Of a DNA stretch of 64,000 nt, positions 37,407-46,981 are shown piece by piece. The position numbers and the translations under genes are program-made. The notes beneath the pieces were generated by a model. That model was given only the letters and a program-made list of their open reading frames with translations, was not told the DNA's origin and made no database searches. Source of the DNA: Hymenobacter sedentarius (lineage in GTDB: Bacteria; Bacteroidota; Bacteroidia; Cytophagales; Hymenobacteraceae); contig NZ_CP013909.1 of NCBI RefSeq assembly GCF_001507645.1, positions 2,542,001 through 2,606,000 on the forward strand. Reading direction: 5' to 3'. The first letter of the stretch is position 1. The number at the start of each line of letters is the position of its first letter.

Positions 37407-38021
37407 CTACCGAGCCGTGGAGAAAGCCGGTTTGGCCGCCCGTTTGGCCAAGCCGGCCGTCAGTTCCCGCTGCTTGAAGCACAGCGGCAGGTAAGCTCCC
37501 GAGCGGAAGGCATGCACCGTGATTTCGGCGCAGGCGCGGGCGTCGGAAAGAGCATCGTGGTGGTTGAGCGGAATGCCAAAATGCGCCGCCACGTGGTCGA
37601 GCTTGTGGCGCTCGAGCTGCGGCCACACCACTTTGCTCAGCTTCACCGAGCACAGGCAGTGGAAGGCGGGGATGGGCAGGTCGTAGTCGCGCAGGGTATG
37701 CTCGAGCACGCTCACGTCGAAGGCCGAATTGTGGGCCACTACGGGCTGGCGGTGCAAGTAGGGCAGCAGCTCGTGCCACACGTCGGCCAGGGTGGGGGCG
37801 TCGTGTAAATCGGTTTCGGCAATGCCGTGCACCTGGTAGTTGCGCCAGTCGACGCGCAACTCGCGGGGTCGCAGCAGCGTTTGGTAGGTCTCCACAATCT
37901 GGCCGTTGCGCACCCGCACCACGCCCACAGCGCAGGCGCTGGCGCGGCGCTCGTTGGCGGTTTCAAAGTCGATGGCCGTAAAGTTGAGGCCCGCCAGGGC
38001 GTGGGTAATTTCTGCTTGCAT
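37407..38021 (-). CDS. DnaQ-like 3'-5' exonuclease (DEDDh)
   Basis: This 204-residue protein has Exo I as FTAIDFETANERRASACAVG, Exo II as VAHNSAFDVSVLEHTL and Exo III as HHDALSDARACAEITVHAF. That gives the D-E-D-D-h metal and base residues of the epsilon/RNase T family. It is a stand-alone exonuclease without the polymerase-binding C-terminus of the replicative proofreading subunit. It could act in DNA repair or RNA trimming; the sequence alone does not decide. Confidence 0.9.
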   Translation of the reverse strand: MQAEITHALAGLNFTAIDFETANERRASACAVGVVRVRNGQIVETYQTLLRPRELRVDWRNYQVHGIAETDLHDAPTLADVWHELLPYLHRQPVVAHNSAFDVSVLEHTLRDYDLPIPAFHCLCSVKLSKVVWPQLERHKLDHVAAHFGIPLNHHDALSDARACAEITVHAFRSGAYLPLCFKQRELTAGLAKRAAKPAFSTAR

Positions 38022-38071
38022 ATTGCCGCAAGTTAATCACCCGGGCAGCTTTCGGCTGGGGCCGCCGGCGT

Positions 38072-39568
38072 TTATTCCTTGGCTAAAACTGCCGGCGCCG
38101 TGGGGCTGCAGCACACATCCGGCACCTCGAAATAGCGCTCCATCACGCCGTTAATGTTGCCTTCGCAGCCTTGCGTCAGGTCAATATCAAACTCAATAAA
38201 AGTGCTGAACTGCCGCAGCGGAATGAGCACGTGCCCGTAGGGCAGGCGCAGCGGCGGCAGTGCCACGGCCGGCTGCCGGGCCCGCTGAGCAGCCCGCAGC
38301 ATGCCAAACCGGGCCTGCATTTGGGCATCAAACGAGGCGGCGCTGGTGAGCAACTCCCGCCAGGCCTCGGGCACGTGCCCCAAGCCAAACAAGCCCGCCA
38401 GCAGCAGCACGAGCAAGCCGCCGTGCCGAAAAACCCGCGGCAGCCGCACAGTAGCATCGGGCAGCTGCTGAGCCACGGCCCAGGCCAGGGCGGCCACCGA
38501 AATCAGCATCACCAGCAAGATTTCATTTTGTGCCCGCATCAGCGGCGCGCCCACAATGAGGTAGCGAAAGAGCAGGAAGCCCATGCCATTCAAAACCGCA
38601 AAGGCCAACAGCGCAGCCCACCACTGCTGGCGCGACAGCCGCCAGGAAACGGCCCCCGACGCCCGGTGCCGGTAGCCCAGCCACAGGCCCGCCAGCGCGG
38701 CGGCCACCAGGCTGGGGCCTATCATGGGGCTCACGATGAAAAGCCCAGTCGAATACAAGGTGCGGGGGCCCAGCACCAGCCAGCGGTAGGCATGCAGCGG
38801 GTCGGCCGGGGCCATCGCGACGGCGCGCACCCAGTTGCCGGGCGCTACCACGGCCACGGCCGCCGACAGGCCACCTACTGCCAGCCACAGCCACAGTTTG
38901 GGGCGGCTGGCCGCGGGCAGCGCGTAGGCCAGCAGGACCAGCACCGGCACGGCTTGCACCAGCGTTAGCTCGTTGCCCACTAGGGCCAGAACCAGCGGCA
39001 CGCAAGCCAGCAGGGCCGTGCGCCATTGGCCGGAAGCAGGTCCCCAGCCCACTCGCAAGGCCAGAGCGGTAAAATTGAGCAAGCCAATAAGCGGAATCTG
39101 GTAAGCCACGGCCCCGCAGAACCAGTACAGAAAAGAGAAAGGCGCGGGCGCTGCGTTGCAAAACAAAGCCAGCAGCAGCCCCGCTGCCCAAAAAGCTGAG
39201 CTCCAGGAGAACGAAACCCGTAGCGCAGTAAGCAGCAGGGCGCGCAGGAAATGCGCGATGCTGGCCCACTGCGCCACAAACAGCACAGCCGCCACCAGTT
39301 TTACGCCCCCCAGCCAGCCGTAGCTCACAGGGTTGAGCACGGTCATGAAAATCGTGGAAGTGAAGCGGCCAGTCCAGGTCTGGAACAGCCAGCTTTGCAC
39401 GCCCCACATGCCGTGAGCCCGGGCCCAGTAGGCATTGCGGAAATCATCAAAGAAAGGCTGGGTAAACGCCGTGAGCAGCAGAAACGGCGCCAGCGCCAGC
39501 AGCAAGCTCAGCCGCAGCAAGAGCAGGCGCAAGGGCGGAATTTTAGTCAAAGCAGGAGCTTGATACAT
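38072..39568 (-). CDS. Polytopic membrane protein, DUF6056-like
   Basis: This 498-residue protein has about eleven hydrophobic segments. Near the N-terminus it carries FFDDFRNAYWARAHGMWG, a acidic DD motif after the first helix as in GT-C glycosyltransferase-like membrane proteins. The last 60 residues are soluble. This resembles the DUF6056 group, which is often linked to surface polysaccharide or lipid glycosylation; that link is inference. It starts 11 bases after the GH20 hexosaminidase gene and so probably belongs to the same transcript. Confidence 0.7.
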   Translation of the reverse strand: MYQAPALTKIPPLRLLLLRLSLLLALAPFLLLTAFTQPFFDDFRNAYWARAHGMWGVQSWLFQTWTGRFTSTIFMTVLNPVSYGWLGGVKLVAAVLFVAQWASIAHFLRALLLTALRVSFSWSSAFWAAGLLLALFCNAAPAPFSFLYWFCGAVAYQIPLIGLLNFTALALRVGWGPASGQWRTALLACVPLVLALVGNELTLVQAVPVLVLLAYALPAASRPKLWLWLAVGGLSAAVAVVAPGNWVRAVAMAPADPLHAYRWLVLGPRTLYSTGLFIVSPMIGPSLVAAALAGLWLGYRHRASGAVSWRLSRQQWWAALLAFAVLNGMGFLLFRYLIVGAPLMRAQNEILLVMLISVAALAWAVAQQLPDATVRLPRVFRHGGLLVLLLAGLFGLGHVPEAWRELLTSAASFDAQMQARFGMLRAAQRARQPAVALPPLRLPYGHVLIPLRQFSTFIEFDIDLTQGCEGNINGVMERYFEVPDVCCSPTAPAVLAKE

Positions 39569-39579
39569 CGGGCCGAAAC

Positions 39580-41628
39580 TCAGACGCCGGCCAGCCGGCG
39601 CGCCGCTTTCACAATGGCCAGCTCGGCCTGGCCTGCGGGCGCCTGGGCGGCATCAAGCGTGGTGCGGGCGGTGGCCAGCCACGCTGCCGAGGGCGCCTGG
39701 CCGGCTTGCAGCTGGGTGAGCCGCTCGAGCAGTAGTTTGGCGACGGCTGCGAGCCGCGTCGACAGCGGGCCGTATTCGCGCAGCGCCGGGTTGAGCACCA
39801 GCATCATTTGCAGGCGGGTGTCGTTGGTTTGCCAAAGCAGCAGCTGGGCCCGCAGCGCCGCCAGCTGTCGTACCGAAACTGAGGGCCGGGGTGGGGCCGC
39901 GTTGCGCATCAGCATGCTATCTACCAGCACGCCAAAGCGCCGTGCCACTTCCGATTCGGCCGGAGCAGCGTCTACCAGGCGGTTTAGGGGCGTTTGGGGC
40001 GTGTAAATCATGCCCTGAAAATGGCGCTTGTATTCCTTTACCGGTTCCAGCACCTCGGCCAGCGTGCGCAGCGGGCCCACGTTGGAATAGCCCGCCATGC
40101 GGAGGAGCAGCTGTTCGGGGGCGCGGCGGTGGCGCAGGCCCAGGGCATCGAGCTCCAGCGATACCAGGTTGAGCCGACGGTACATGTCGGCCACGTCCTG
40201 GGTGGCGGCCTGGGGCGACCACAGCCGCTCGGCCACGGCCGCGGCGCGCGGCCAAATGCGCGAATCCACAATCACCGAATCGGCGAATTCGTCCCACATG
40301 GCTGCTTCGCCCCCCAGCACCAGCTTCTGTTGCGCCGGCGTGAGGGTGCTGTTGGCCGGCAGCGGGTCGGGGAGGTAGTGCGAGGCGGCGCTGTAGTTGA
40401 GGTCGAGGTAGTAGCCTTCCGAGAGCAGCGCGGGGTGGCCTTGCTTCACGGCATCTTCGAGCCACTTTTTCCCGCGCCAGCTCTGGATTACAATTTCCTT
40501 GGGCAGGTCGGGACCCAGGATTTCATCCCAGCCCACCATGATTTTGCCGTGTTTCTGGAGCATGGCCAGCACGCGGCGGTTGAAGTAGGTTTGGAGCTGG
40601 TGCTTGTCCACGGTTTTGCCGTCGGCTTTCACCATGCCGTGCTCGCGCATAAACGCTGAGATGCGCGGGCTGCGCCGCCAGTACCGCCCGTCGTTCTCGT
40701 CGCCGCCCACGTGGAAATACGGGTCCGGAAACAGCGCCGTCATCTCCGTAAACAGCGAATCGAGCAGCGTATAAGTGGTTTCCCGGGTGGGGTCGATGGC
40801 AATGTTGGACGTGCGGAAGCTGCGGTACACGCCGTAAGTGGAGTCGTTGGAGGCCAGCCGCGGGTAAGATGCAATCCAGCTGGTGGCGTGGCTGGGCACG
40901 TCGAACTCGGGCAGCACCCGAATGCCCCGGGCGGCGGCGTAGGCCAGCACGTCTTTCACCTCTTCTTGCGTGTAGTAGCCGTCGGCGCCGCCCACTTGGT
41001 GCAGGCGCGGCAGCACCTTGCTCTCCACCCGGAAGCCCTGGTCATCAGTTAAGTGCCAGTGCAGCACGTTGAGCTTCACGGCCGCCATGCCGTCGATGTT
41101 GCGCTTAATCACGGGCACCGGCAGGAAGTGCCGCGCCGCATCCATGAGCAGGCCGCGCCAGGCAAACCGCGGCTGGTCCTGAATGTCGACCTCGGGCAGG
41201 TAGCGCTGCCGCTTTTCGGTAACGGGCAGCTGCTCCAGCGTGGCCAGGGCCCGCAGCACGCCCAAGCTGGTGGGCGCGTCGATGCTCACGCCCACGGGCG
41301 TCACGCGCAGGCTGTAGCGCTCCTCGTCAAACTTCTCGGGCAGGCCGGTGCGGCCGTAGCGTATCTGCAGCACCGGCCCGGTGGCCGGCTGGGCGGGGCC
41401 CTGCAGGCGGGTGAGCAGGCGGCGGGCGGCGGCGGCCACGGCTGGGTCGGCCGTGGGGCTGAGCTGCAACTTAAGGGGTGTTTTCAGGTTCAGGCGGCCC
41501 TTGCCCCAGTGCATTTCGGCGGGCGCGGGCATCAGGTGGTGCGGCGCCTGCGCTTGAGCTGGATTGTAGCTCAAGATGCTCAGCAGCAGTCCTAAAAAAC
41601 CGGCGTACGCCAGTGTCAGTCTCCTCAT
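39580..41628 (-). CDS. Beta-N-acetylhexosaminidase, glycoside hydrolase family 20
   Basis: This protein has 682 residues with a signal peptide ending AQAQA. An N-terminal GH20b-like domain spans about 30-150 and the catalytic TIM barrel about 155-510. The barrel has LNVLHWHLTDDQGFRVESK and the catalytic pair Asp310-Glu311 in FHVGGDEND. It removes terminal N-acetylglucosamine or N-acetylgalactosamine by substrate-assisted catalysis, here in the periplasm or outside. Its start overlaps the DUF58 stop by 4 bases, an unexpected coupling to a MoxR-type cluster. Confidence 0.93.
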   Translation of the reverse strand: MRRLTLAYAGFLGLLLSILSYNPAQAQAPHHLMPAPAEMHWGKGRLNLKTPLKLQLSPTADPAVAAAARRLLTRLQGPAQPATGPVLQIRYGRTGLPEKFDEERYSLRVTPVGVSIDAPTSLGVLRALATLEQLPVTEKRQRYLPEVDIQDQPRFAWRGLLMDAARHFLPVPVIKRNIDGMAAVKLNVLHWHLTDDQGFRVESKVLPRLHQVGGADGYYTQEEVKDVLAYAAARGIRVLPEFDVPSHATSWIASYPRLASNDSTYGVYRSFRTSNIAIDPTRETTYTLLDSLFTEMTALFPDPYFHVGGDENDGRYWRRSPRISAFMREHGMVKADGKTVDKHQLQTYFNRRVLAMLQKHGKIMVGWDEILGPDLPKEIVIQSWRGKKWLEDAVKQGHPALLSEGYYLDLNYSAASHYLPDPLPANSTLTPAQQKLVLGGEAAMWDEFADSVIVDSRIWPRAAAVAERLWSPQAATQDVADMYRRLNLVSLELDALGLRHRRAPEQLLLRMAGYSNVGPLRTLAEVLEPVKEYKRHFQGMIYTPQTPLNRLVDAAPAESEVARRFGVLVDSMLMRNAAPPRPSVSVRQLAALRAQLLLWQTNDTRLQMMLVLNPALREYGPLSTRLAAVAKLLLERLTQLQAGQAPSAAWLATARTTLDAAQAPAGQAELAIVKAARRLAGV

Positions 41629-42974
41629 ATCAATCCCCGGGCTTTGAATTCCAGGTATTTGTTGATGGTGTTTACGGTTAAATCCTGGGGCGCAGTCAAT
41701 AGCGAATGAATACCGTAGCGCTGCAGCTCCAGCACAATCTGCCGCTTTTCCTGGGCAAATTTTTCGGCAATGGTCTGGTTGTATACGTCTTCGGTGGTGT
41801 CGGCTGGGGCGTCGAGGTAGGCCCGCAGCTCGGTGTTTTCAAAAAAGATTACCAGCAGCAGGTGGTTTTTGGCCAGGCGGCGCAGGTAGGGCAGCTGCCG
41901 CTGCATGCCGTGCAGTGTCTCAAAGTTGGTGAACAAAATCAGTAAGCTCCGCTGCTTGATGCGGGCCCGCACCGTGGCGTAGAGCAGCTCGAAGTCGGTT
42001 TCGAGGTACTTGGTTTTTTGTCGGTACAGGATTTCGAGCAGCTTGAGCAGGTGGCCAGGGCGGCGGTCGGCCGCCAGGGTGGCCCCGGGCTGGTTGGAGA
42101 AGGTGAGCAGGCCAGCCTTGTCGTGCTTGAGCAAGGCAATGTTGCTAACCACCAGCGTGGCGTTGATGGCGTAGTCGAGCAGGCTCAGGCCGTCGAAGGG
42201 CATGCGCATCACGCGGCCTTTGTCGATGAGGCAGTACACTTGCTGGGCGCGCTCGTCCTGGAAGTGGTTCACCACCAGCTCGTCGGTGGCGCCGGTGCCG
42301 GCCCGTCGGGCCGTGGCCTTCCAGTTGATGCTGCGCGGGTCGTCGCCGGGCACGTAGGGCCGCACCTGCTCAAATTCCAGGCTGTGCCCCACGCGCCGGA
42401 TGCGCTTCACACCCACCTCGGTGAGGCGGTTGTGGATGGCGAGCAGCTCGTATTGCCGCATTTGCAGAAATGACGGGTACACCGGCACTTTCCGGCCCTG
42501 GTCGTAGCGAAACCGTCGCCGCACCAGCCCCAGCGGCGAGGCCGCGTAGATATTCACCGCCCCGAAGTGGTATTCGCCCCGCTTAGTGGGCCGCAATTGG
42601 TAGTTGATTATCTGGGTTTCGCCGGCGCCTATACGCGCCTGAAACAGCACATCGCGCCGCTGAAACTGATGCGGAATCTCATCGATGGTTTCGGTGGAAA
42701 TGGGAAACCGGTAGTGGTTTTCGAGGTAAATCTGAATGTCGTTTTCGGAACCGTTGGCTAGCTTGTCGCCCATCACGCGGCGGGCAAACACCGGCGCGGT
42801 CTTGTTGCGGCCCGGCGCGTAGAGTAGCAGCACATCGAGCAGCGTCAGCAGCACCAGCAGGCCCAGGGCAATGCGCATGGGCCCCAGCAGCCAGGGCAGA
42901 AAAAACGCCACCACTAAGCCCACCACCAGGCCCGCGATTAGAATGAAAAACCTCTTGGTCAGGAATACGGACAT
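41625..42974 (-). CDS. DUF58 protein partnered with MoxR
   Basis: This 449-residue protein has two N-terminal membrane helices (about 9-50). The DUF58 signature lies in the middle as GHSLEFEQVRPYVPGDDPRSIN, followed by a von Willebrand A-like region. DUF58 proteins are nearly always encoded next to a MoxR ATPase, which is thought to remodel them or their targets. It ends within the GH20 start. Confidence 0.92.
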   Translation of the reverse strand: MSVFLTKRFFILIAGLVVGLVVAFFLPWLLGPMRIALGLLVLLTLLDVLLLYAPGRNKTAPVFARRVMGDKLANGSENDIQIYLENHYRFPISTETIDEIPHQFQRRDVLFQARIGAGETQIINYQLRPTKRGEYHFGAVNIYAASPLGLVRRRFRYDQGRKVPVYPSFLQMRQYELLAIHNRLTEVGVKRIRRVGHSLEFEQVRPYVPGDDPRSINWKATARRAGTGATDELVVNHFQDERAQQVYCLIDKGRVMRMPFDGLSLLDYAINATLVVSNIALLKHDKAGLLTFSNQPGATLAADRRPGHLLKLLEILYRQKTKYLETDFELLYATVRARIKQRSLLILFTNFETLHGMQRQLPYLRRLAKNHLLLVIFFENTELRAYLDAPADTTEDVYNQTIAEKFAQEKRQIVLELQRYGIHSLLTAPQDLTVNTINKYLEFKARGLI

Positions 42975-43089
42975 GTCGCGCGACGTTTCGCGAAGTTTAA
43001 AAGGGAAGTCTCGCGAAGTCTAAAAGGCCTACCAACATCGACCATCGACTTGGCGAGACTTTATTTCAAACTTGGCTACAATTTGCGCG

Positions 43090-44130
43090 CTAGCGGGGTA
43101 CCTCGATTTGCTGCATAATCTGCTTCACCACGTCATCGGGCGTGCTGCCTTCCATCTCGCGTTCGGGGGTTAGCATGATGCGGTGGCGCAGCACGCTAGG
43201 TGCTAGAAACTGCACGTCTTCGGGCGTCACAAAGTCGCGGCCGCGCAGGGCGGCCAGGGCTTTGGCGCCGTTGAGCAAGGCCAGTGAGGCACGGGGCGAC
43301 GCACCCAGGTACAGCGATTTGTGGGCGCGCGTTTGGCCCACCAGCTTGGCGATATACTCCAGAATGTTGGGCTCGACGCGCTGCTGCCGTATCTGCTGGC
43401 GCAGGGCGTGCAAGTCTGCGGCTGAAAGGATGGGCTGCACGGCTTCCAGATTGGTGCTGCCCAGGCCGGCGTGGTGGCCGCTGAGAATCTGCACTTCCTC
43501 GGCTAGGGTGGGGTAGCCCACGTGCAGCTTAAACAGAAAGCGGTCGAGCTGGGCTTCGGGCAGGCGATAGGTGCCTTCCTGCTCCACGGGGTTTTGGGTG
43601 GCCAGCACCAGGAAGGGCTCGGCCATGGGGTAGGAGGTGCCGTCCTGGGTCACGGTGCGCTCCTCCATCACCTCAAACAGGGCCGATTGCGTTTTGGCGG
43701 GCGCGCGGTTGATTTCGTCAATCAGCACCACGCTGGCGAAAATGGGGCCGGGCCGAAACTCAAAGTCGGACTTGTTCTGCCGGTAAACCGAGGTGCCCAG
43801 CACGTCCGAGGGCATCAAATCGGGTGTGAACTGGATGCGGCTGAACGGTACTTCCAGCGTGCGAGCCAGCAGCTTCGCCATGAGGGTCTTGGCTACGCCG
43901 GGCACGCCTTCCAGCAGCACGTGGCCATCGGCCAGCACGGCGGTGAGCAGCAGCTCCAGGAGTTCGGTTTGGCCCACGATGATTTTGCCGATTTCCTGCC
44001 GAATAGCGTCGGTTTGGGCCGTGAGGCGGGCAAAGTCGGTGCGCGGTGCGAAGGTCGCTTCGGGGGCGGCGGGTGTTTCTAGCGCGTCGATGACTGGAGT
44101 GGGGGAGAAGTCCGGGGTTTCGTTTTCCAT
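43090..44130 (-). CDS. MoxR-family AAA+ ATPase
   Basis: This protein has about 346 residues from the ATG at 44128-44130. An in-frame start at 44196 would run into the preceding gene. Walker A is GVPGVAKT at 75-82 and Walker B is VVLIDEINRAPAKTQ from about 134. Sensor 1 lies in LVLATQNPVEQEGTYRLPEA. The C-terminal lid has YLGASPRASLALLNGAKALA. MoxR proteins act as chaperone-like ATPases that mature partner complexes. The neighbours (DUF58, DUF4350, DUF4129) match the common Bacteroidota arrangement. Confidence 0.94.
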   Translation of the reverse strand: MENETPDFSPTPVIDALETPAAPEATFAPRTDFARLTAQTDAIRQEIGKIIVGQTELLELLLTAVLADGHVLLEGVPGVAKTLMAKLLARTLEVPFSRIQFTPDLMPSDVLGTSVYRQNKSDFEFRPGPIFASVVLIDEINRAPAKTQSALFEVMEERTVTQDGTSYPMAEPFLVLATQNPVEQEGTYRLPEAQLDRFLFKLHVGYPTLAEEVQILSGHHAGLGSTNLEAVQPILSAADLHALRQQIRQQRVEPNILEYIAKLVGQTRAHKSLYLGASPRASLALLNGAKALAALRGRDFVTPEDVQFLAPSVLRHRIMLTPEREMEGSTPDDVVKQIMQQIEVPR

Positions 44131-44134
44131 GGAG

Positions 44135-44398
44135 CTATAAAGTGCTGGCGTAGCCAATAAACGTCTGGGCGGTTTCCTCGTCGGCGCAGGCGGCAAGAAG
44201 CAGCTGATGAATTTTTTGAGCGTATTCTTTCGAGACTAAATTTCTGGAGACGAGCACCAAGTCCTGCAGCAACGACACATATTTGCCCCAGTTGAGGTCG
44301 GCTAGCAGCGCTTTCTCGCGGGCTGAGGCGGCTCGTGCGAAAAGGTCATCGTCCCAGTTGCAGTTTATCAGGACCATCAGCTTTTCAACGGTGAGCAT
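44135..44398 (-). CDS. Small hypothetical helical protein
   Basis: This 87-residue soluble protein is predicted to be mostly helical, with WDDDLFARAASAREKALLADL and VSKEYAQKIHQLLLAACADEE. No domain was recognised. It lies 4 bases upstream of moxR and 146 bases after the DUF4350 gene, so it is probably translated with moxR. The reading frame is free of stops, and its composition agrees with the neighbours. Confidence 0.6.
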   Translation of the reverse strand: MLTVEKLMVLINCNWDDDLFARAASAREKALLADLNWGKYVSLLQDLVLVSRNLVSKEYAQKIHQLLLAACADEETAQTFIGYASTL

Positions 44399-44544
44399 GC
44401 GACGGAAGGCAGTGGGGAAAGGAAAAAAGCAAATCGGAAAGGTGAAAGAAGCTTAAAAATTGGCCTGGAGTAGGCTTCAGGTGGCTTTACTGGAATAATA
44501 CAATTTGCTAAAAAGGGTCATTCTACGTTCAGTGCAATATTGAG

Positions 44545-45927
44545 CTAACGGTTGGCTTCGCGGCGAAAATCACTTAATGCTTTGCTCAATACCAGTAGTT
44601 GGTGGTCGGTCATGCGGGGCGCGGTGCGGGCAAAATTGACGAGTCTAAGCAACTCGTCTACCCGGGGGCGGGGCACTCCAGCCTTCTGGCTTAGCCGCTC
44701 GCGGAAGTCGGGGTCGCCAAAATCGGGGCTGGTTTCCTGGAAGCGAGTGCGCAGGTAGTCCAGAAACAGCCCAACTTTTTTCTCGGCAATGAGGGCATGG
44801 CTGCTGCCCTGGCGGTAGAGGCCGGCCACGGTGCGCGTGAAGAGCAATGTGGTATTGGGCAGCGGCTTCAGCGTCGGGATGATGCGCTGGCGGCGCCGGG
44901 CTGCCACCAGCACAAAGAGCAAGGCGCCCACAAGCGTGAGGTAATAAGCCTGGCGCAGAGCATCGTGGGCAAACACCACACGCAGCAGCGACTGCTCGCT
45001 GGCGGGCCCTTGCTTCTGATACTCATCCCACCAGGTGCGGCGGGCCGGCAGGTACGCCAGCGCCGCTGCCGCAAAAGCCGCCGAGCGCGGCCGCAGCAGG
45101 TAGTAGTTGGTAAAAGCCAGGGGCGCGCTGCAGAGGTAAAAATGGCCGCGGCCGTAATTGAGCCGAATAAATACTGCCCGGCCTTGCGCATCCGTGGCCA
45201 GGGTGCGCCCCACTCGGCCCGAATCAACCACAAAGTGCTGCGCCCAGGCGCCGGGCAGGCGAATTTGGGCGTGCCGCAAGGCCGGGTTGGTGAAGCGCAG
45301 GTCGATGGAATCGGCCACGGGCAAGCCGGCCGAGCCCTTACGGGTAGGCAGCAGGGTTTCGACGGCAGAAAAGCCCAGCGTATCGCGAAGAAAGGGGGCC
45401 TGTTCGCTAAAGTCTTCGGCGGCAATAAACACGTCGTTGCCCAGGGAGGCAAAAGCCAGCAAGGCCCGCGTATCCGCCCTGTCGATTCTAAACTCCTGGC
45501 TTATAAAAAGGTAATTGGCCTTTGCCTTCTTGACAGGTGCCAAGGCTACCCATTTGCTATTAGAATGAAGGGCACTAGTATCGTCTTTTGGTATAGGTTG
45601 GGCTGCAACCGATTCAGTGGATGAAGATGCGTTGTGCTCACCTTGAGTCACCGTCGCTGAATCTGCAGAAGCGTCTATTGGACCGGGCTCGTCGGTTCCG
45701 GTGAGCTGATTGTACACAGGCAGGCGCACGGCCTCGATGGAGTCGGTGCCGAGCAAGCGGGGGAGCTGGTCGTAGAGCACGAAGGCGCCGTAAGGAATCT
45801 TGTCCTTGTTGGTGTAGGTCGGCGTCCAGTTCAGGGGCTTGGGCCGGTTGTATTCCAGCACCACATAGCCCACAAACAGCAGCACAATGCCCAACAGATA
45901 CAGCCGAAAGGTGGTGAGCTGGCGCAT
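44545..45927 (-). CDS. DUF4350 domain protein
   Basis: This 460-residue protein has an N-terminal membrane helix (about 8-24) and the opening YNRPKPLNWTPTYTNKDKIPYG. A periplasmic region with YLFISQEFRIDRADTRALLAFA resembles the DUF4350 glutamine-amidotransferase-like fold. A second helix lies near 330-350, and a helical tail ends with LLRLVNFARTAPRMTDHQLL. DUF4350 proteins accompany DUF4129, MoxR and DUF58 proteins. Their biochemical role is unknown. Its start overlaps the DUF4129 stop by one base (TGATG). Confidence 0.88.
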   Translation of the reverse strand: MRQLTTFRLYLLGIVLLFVGYVVLEYNRPKPLNWTPTYTNKDKIPYGAFVLYDQLPRLLGTDSIEAVRLPVYNQLTGTDEPGPIDASADSATVTQGEHNASSSTESVAAQPIPKDDTSALHSNSKWVALAPVKKAKANYLFISQEFRIDRADTRALLAFASLGNDVFIAAEDFSEQAPFLRDTLGFSAVETLLPTRKGSAGLPVADSIDLRFTNPALRHAQIRLPGAWAQHFVVDSGRVGRTLATDAQGRAVFIRLNYGRGHFYLCSAPLAFTNYYLLRPRSAAFAAAALAYLPARRTWWDEYQKQGPASEQSLLRVVFAHDALRQAYYLTLVGALLFVLVAARRRQRIIPTLKPLPNTTLLFTRTVAGLYRQGSSHALIAEKKVGLFLDYLRTRFQETSPDFGDPDFRERLSQKAGVPRPRVDELLRLVNFARTAPRMTDHQLLVLSKALSDFRREANR

Positions 45928-46784
45928 CAGGCAGGCAAGATATTAGGAGAAACAACGGCTGGGGGAGCGGTGGCCGCCCGGGTGCCCAGCAACGCCGTTA
46001 CGGCCCGCTGGCCTGCCCGGGCCTGCTGGTAGAGGGCGGCATTCAGGCGCAGCTCGCCGTACCACACGTACTCAAACTGCCGGGTAGCGCCACGAAAAGC
46101 CTCACGCAGGGGGCCTGCGGCCAGCTCCGCCAGGTAGGCGTGGTTGGTTTTGTCGGCTTGCCACTGGATGAGGCCCCGGTCGGTGAGGTGCTTCAATACT
46201 TCCAGGTAGCCCAGGCGCGTGGCCAGGCGGAAGTTGCCGGCTTCCTCGGCTTCGGCAATGCGAGTGGTGAAGTCTACTTCGTGAATGTTTTCGGTGGCGG
46301 TATCGTAGGCCAGCAGCCCGCGCCGAGCCGAGCGGCCAAAGGCCGCCGTAATGTCTACTTGCAGCAGCTTAAGCACCGCGTAGGCGAGCACCGCGAGCAG
46401 CGCCGCATAAAAGCCGTACTTCCAGGCTTGGCTCCAGCTACTCCAGGTGCCGGAGGACGACGGCTTGCCCAGCAGCCGGCTCAACCAGCGCCACACCCGC
46501 GCCCAGAAGGCGTCCCAGGCATCGGTGCTGGCGTCGGGCTCCACGTAGCGAAACTCGCGTTGGGCTCTTAGCTCGCGCAGGCGAGTCGTATTGAGTTGCC
46601 GCACGGGCAGGGCTGTACTGCGGTCTGGGGGTAGGGGCTGGCGGTGACTGGTGGCAGAAGGAACTGCTGGCTGAGGGCTGGCCGTAGCGGGCAAGGCCGC
46701 AGCCAGGCAAAGCGCCAACACCGACCGCCGGACCAGATGGTCCCGTTTGCTTAAGTTATTTAGAATAGCCCCGAATCTGCGCAC
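45927..46784 (-). CDS. DUF4129 domain protein
   Basis: This is a membrane protein of about 285 residues. A signal-like hydrophobic segment (SVLALCLAAALPATA) leads into a Pro/Ser-rich part, then REFRYVEPDASTDAWDAFWARV and a helix near YGFYAALLAVLAYAVLKLL. The cytoplasmic C-terminal DUF4129 region has DFTTRIAEAEEAGNFRLATRLGYLEVLKHL. The start is uncertain. No ATG is available; I took the GTG at 46782-46784, while a TTG at 46854-46856 would add 24 poorly conserved-looking residues next to the palindromic repeat. It belongs with the MoxR, DUF58 and DUF4350 genes downstream. Confidence 0.85.
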   Translation of the reverse strand: MRRFGAILNNLSKRDHLVRRSVLALCLAAALPATASPQPAVPSATSHRQPLPPDRSTALPVRQLNTTRLRELRAQREFRYVEPDASTDAWDAFWARVWRWLSRLLGKPSSSGTWSSWSQAWKYGFYAALLAVLAYAVLKLLQVDITAAFGRSARRGLLAYDTATENIHEVDFTTRIAEAEEAGNFRLATRLGYLEVLKHLTDRGLIQWQADKTNHAYLAELAAGPLREAFRGATRQFEYVWYGELRLNAALYQQARAGQRAVTALLGTRAATAPPAVVSPNILPA

Positions 46785-46865
46785 GCTGTGAGAGTATCTG
46801 AAAATCTGGTTGGATTTTGGAGCTAGTGCTTGGCAGCTTGCGCCTTTCTGGCTCAACTACTCAGT

Positions 46866-46960
46866 CGTCTGTCATTCTGAGCGGAGCGAAGTATCTTCTC
46901 ACGTTCGAACGATTGCTGCAGCCGTGAGAAGGCCCTTCGCTCCGCTCAGGATGACAGACG
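46866..46960. repeat. REP-like palindromic element, GTCATTCTGAGCG family
   Basis: Two 38-base inverted arms (46866-46903 and 46923-46960) match at 34 of 38 positions around a 19-base centre. The core GTCATTCTGAGCGGAGCGAA is a repeat that I recall as widespread in Hymenobacter and other genomes. It lies in the spacer between the membrane-protein gene and DUF4129, where transcripts of the cluster would carry it as a long hairpin. Confidence 0.9.
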
Positions 46961-46981
46961 TTTGGTTTATTGTATCAAGCG

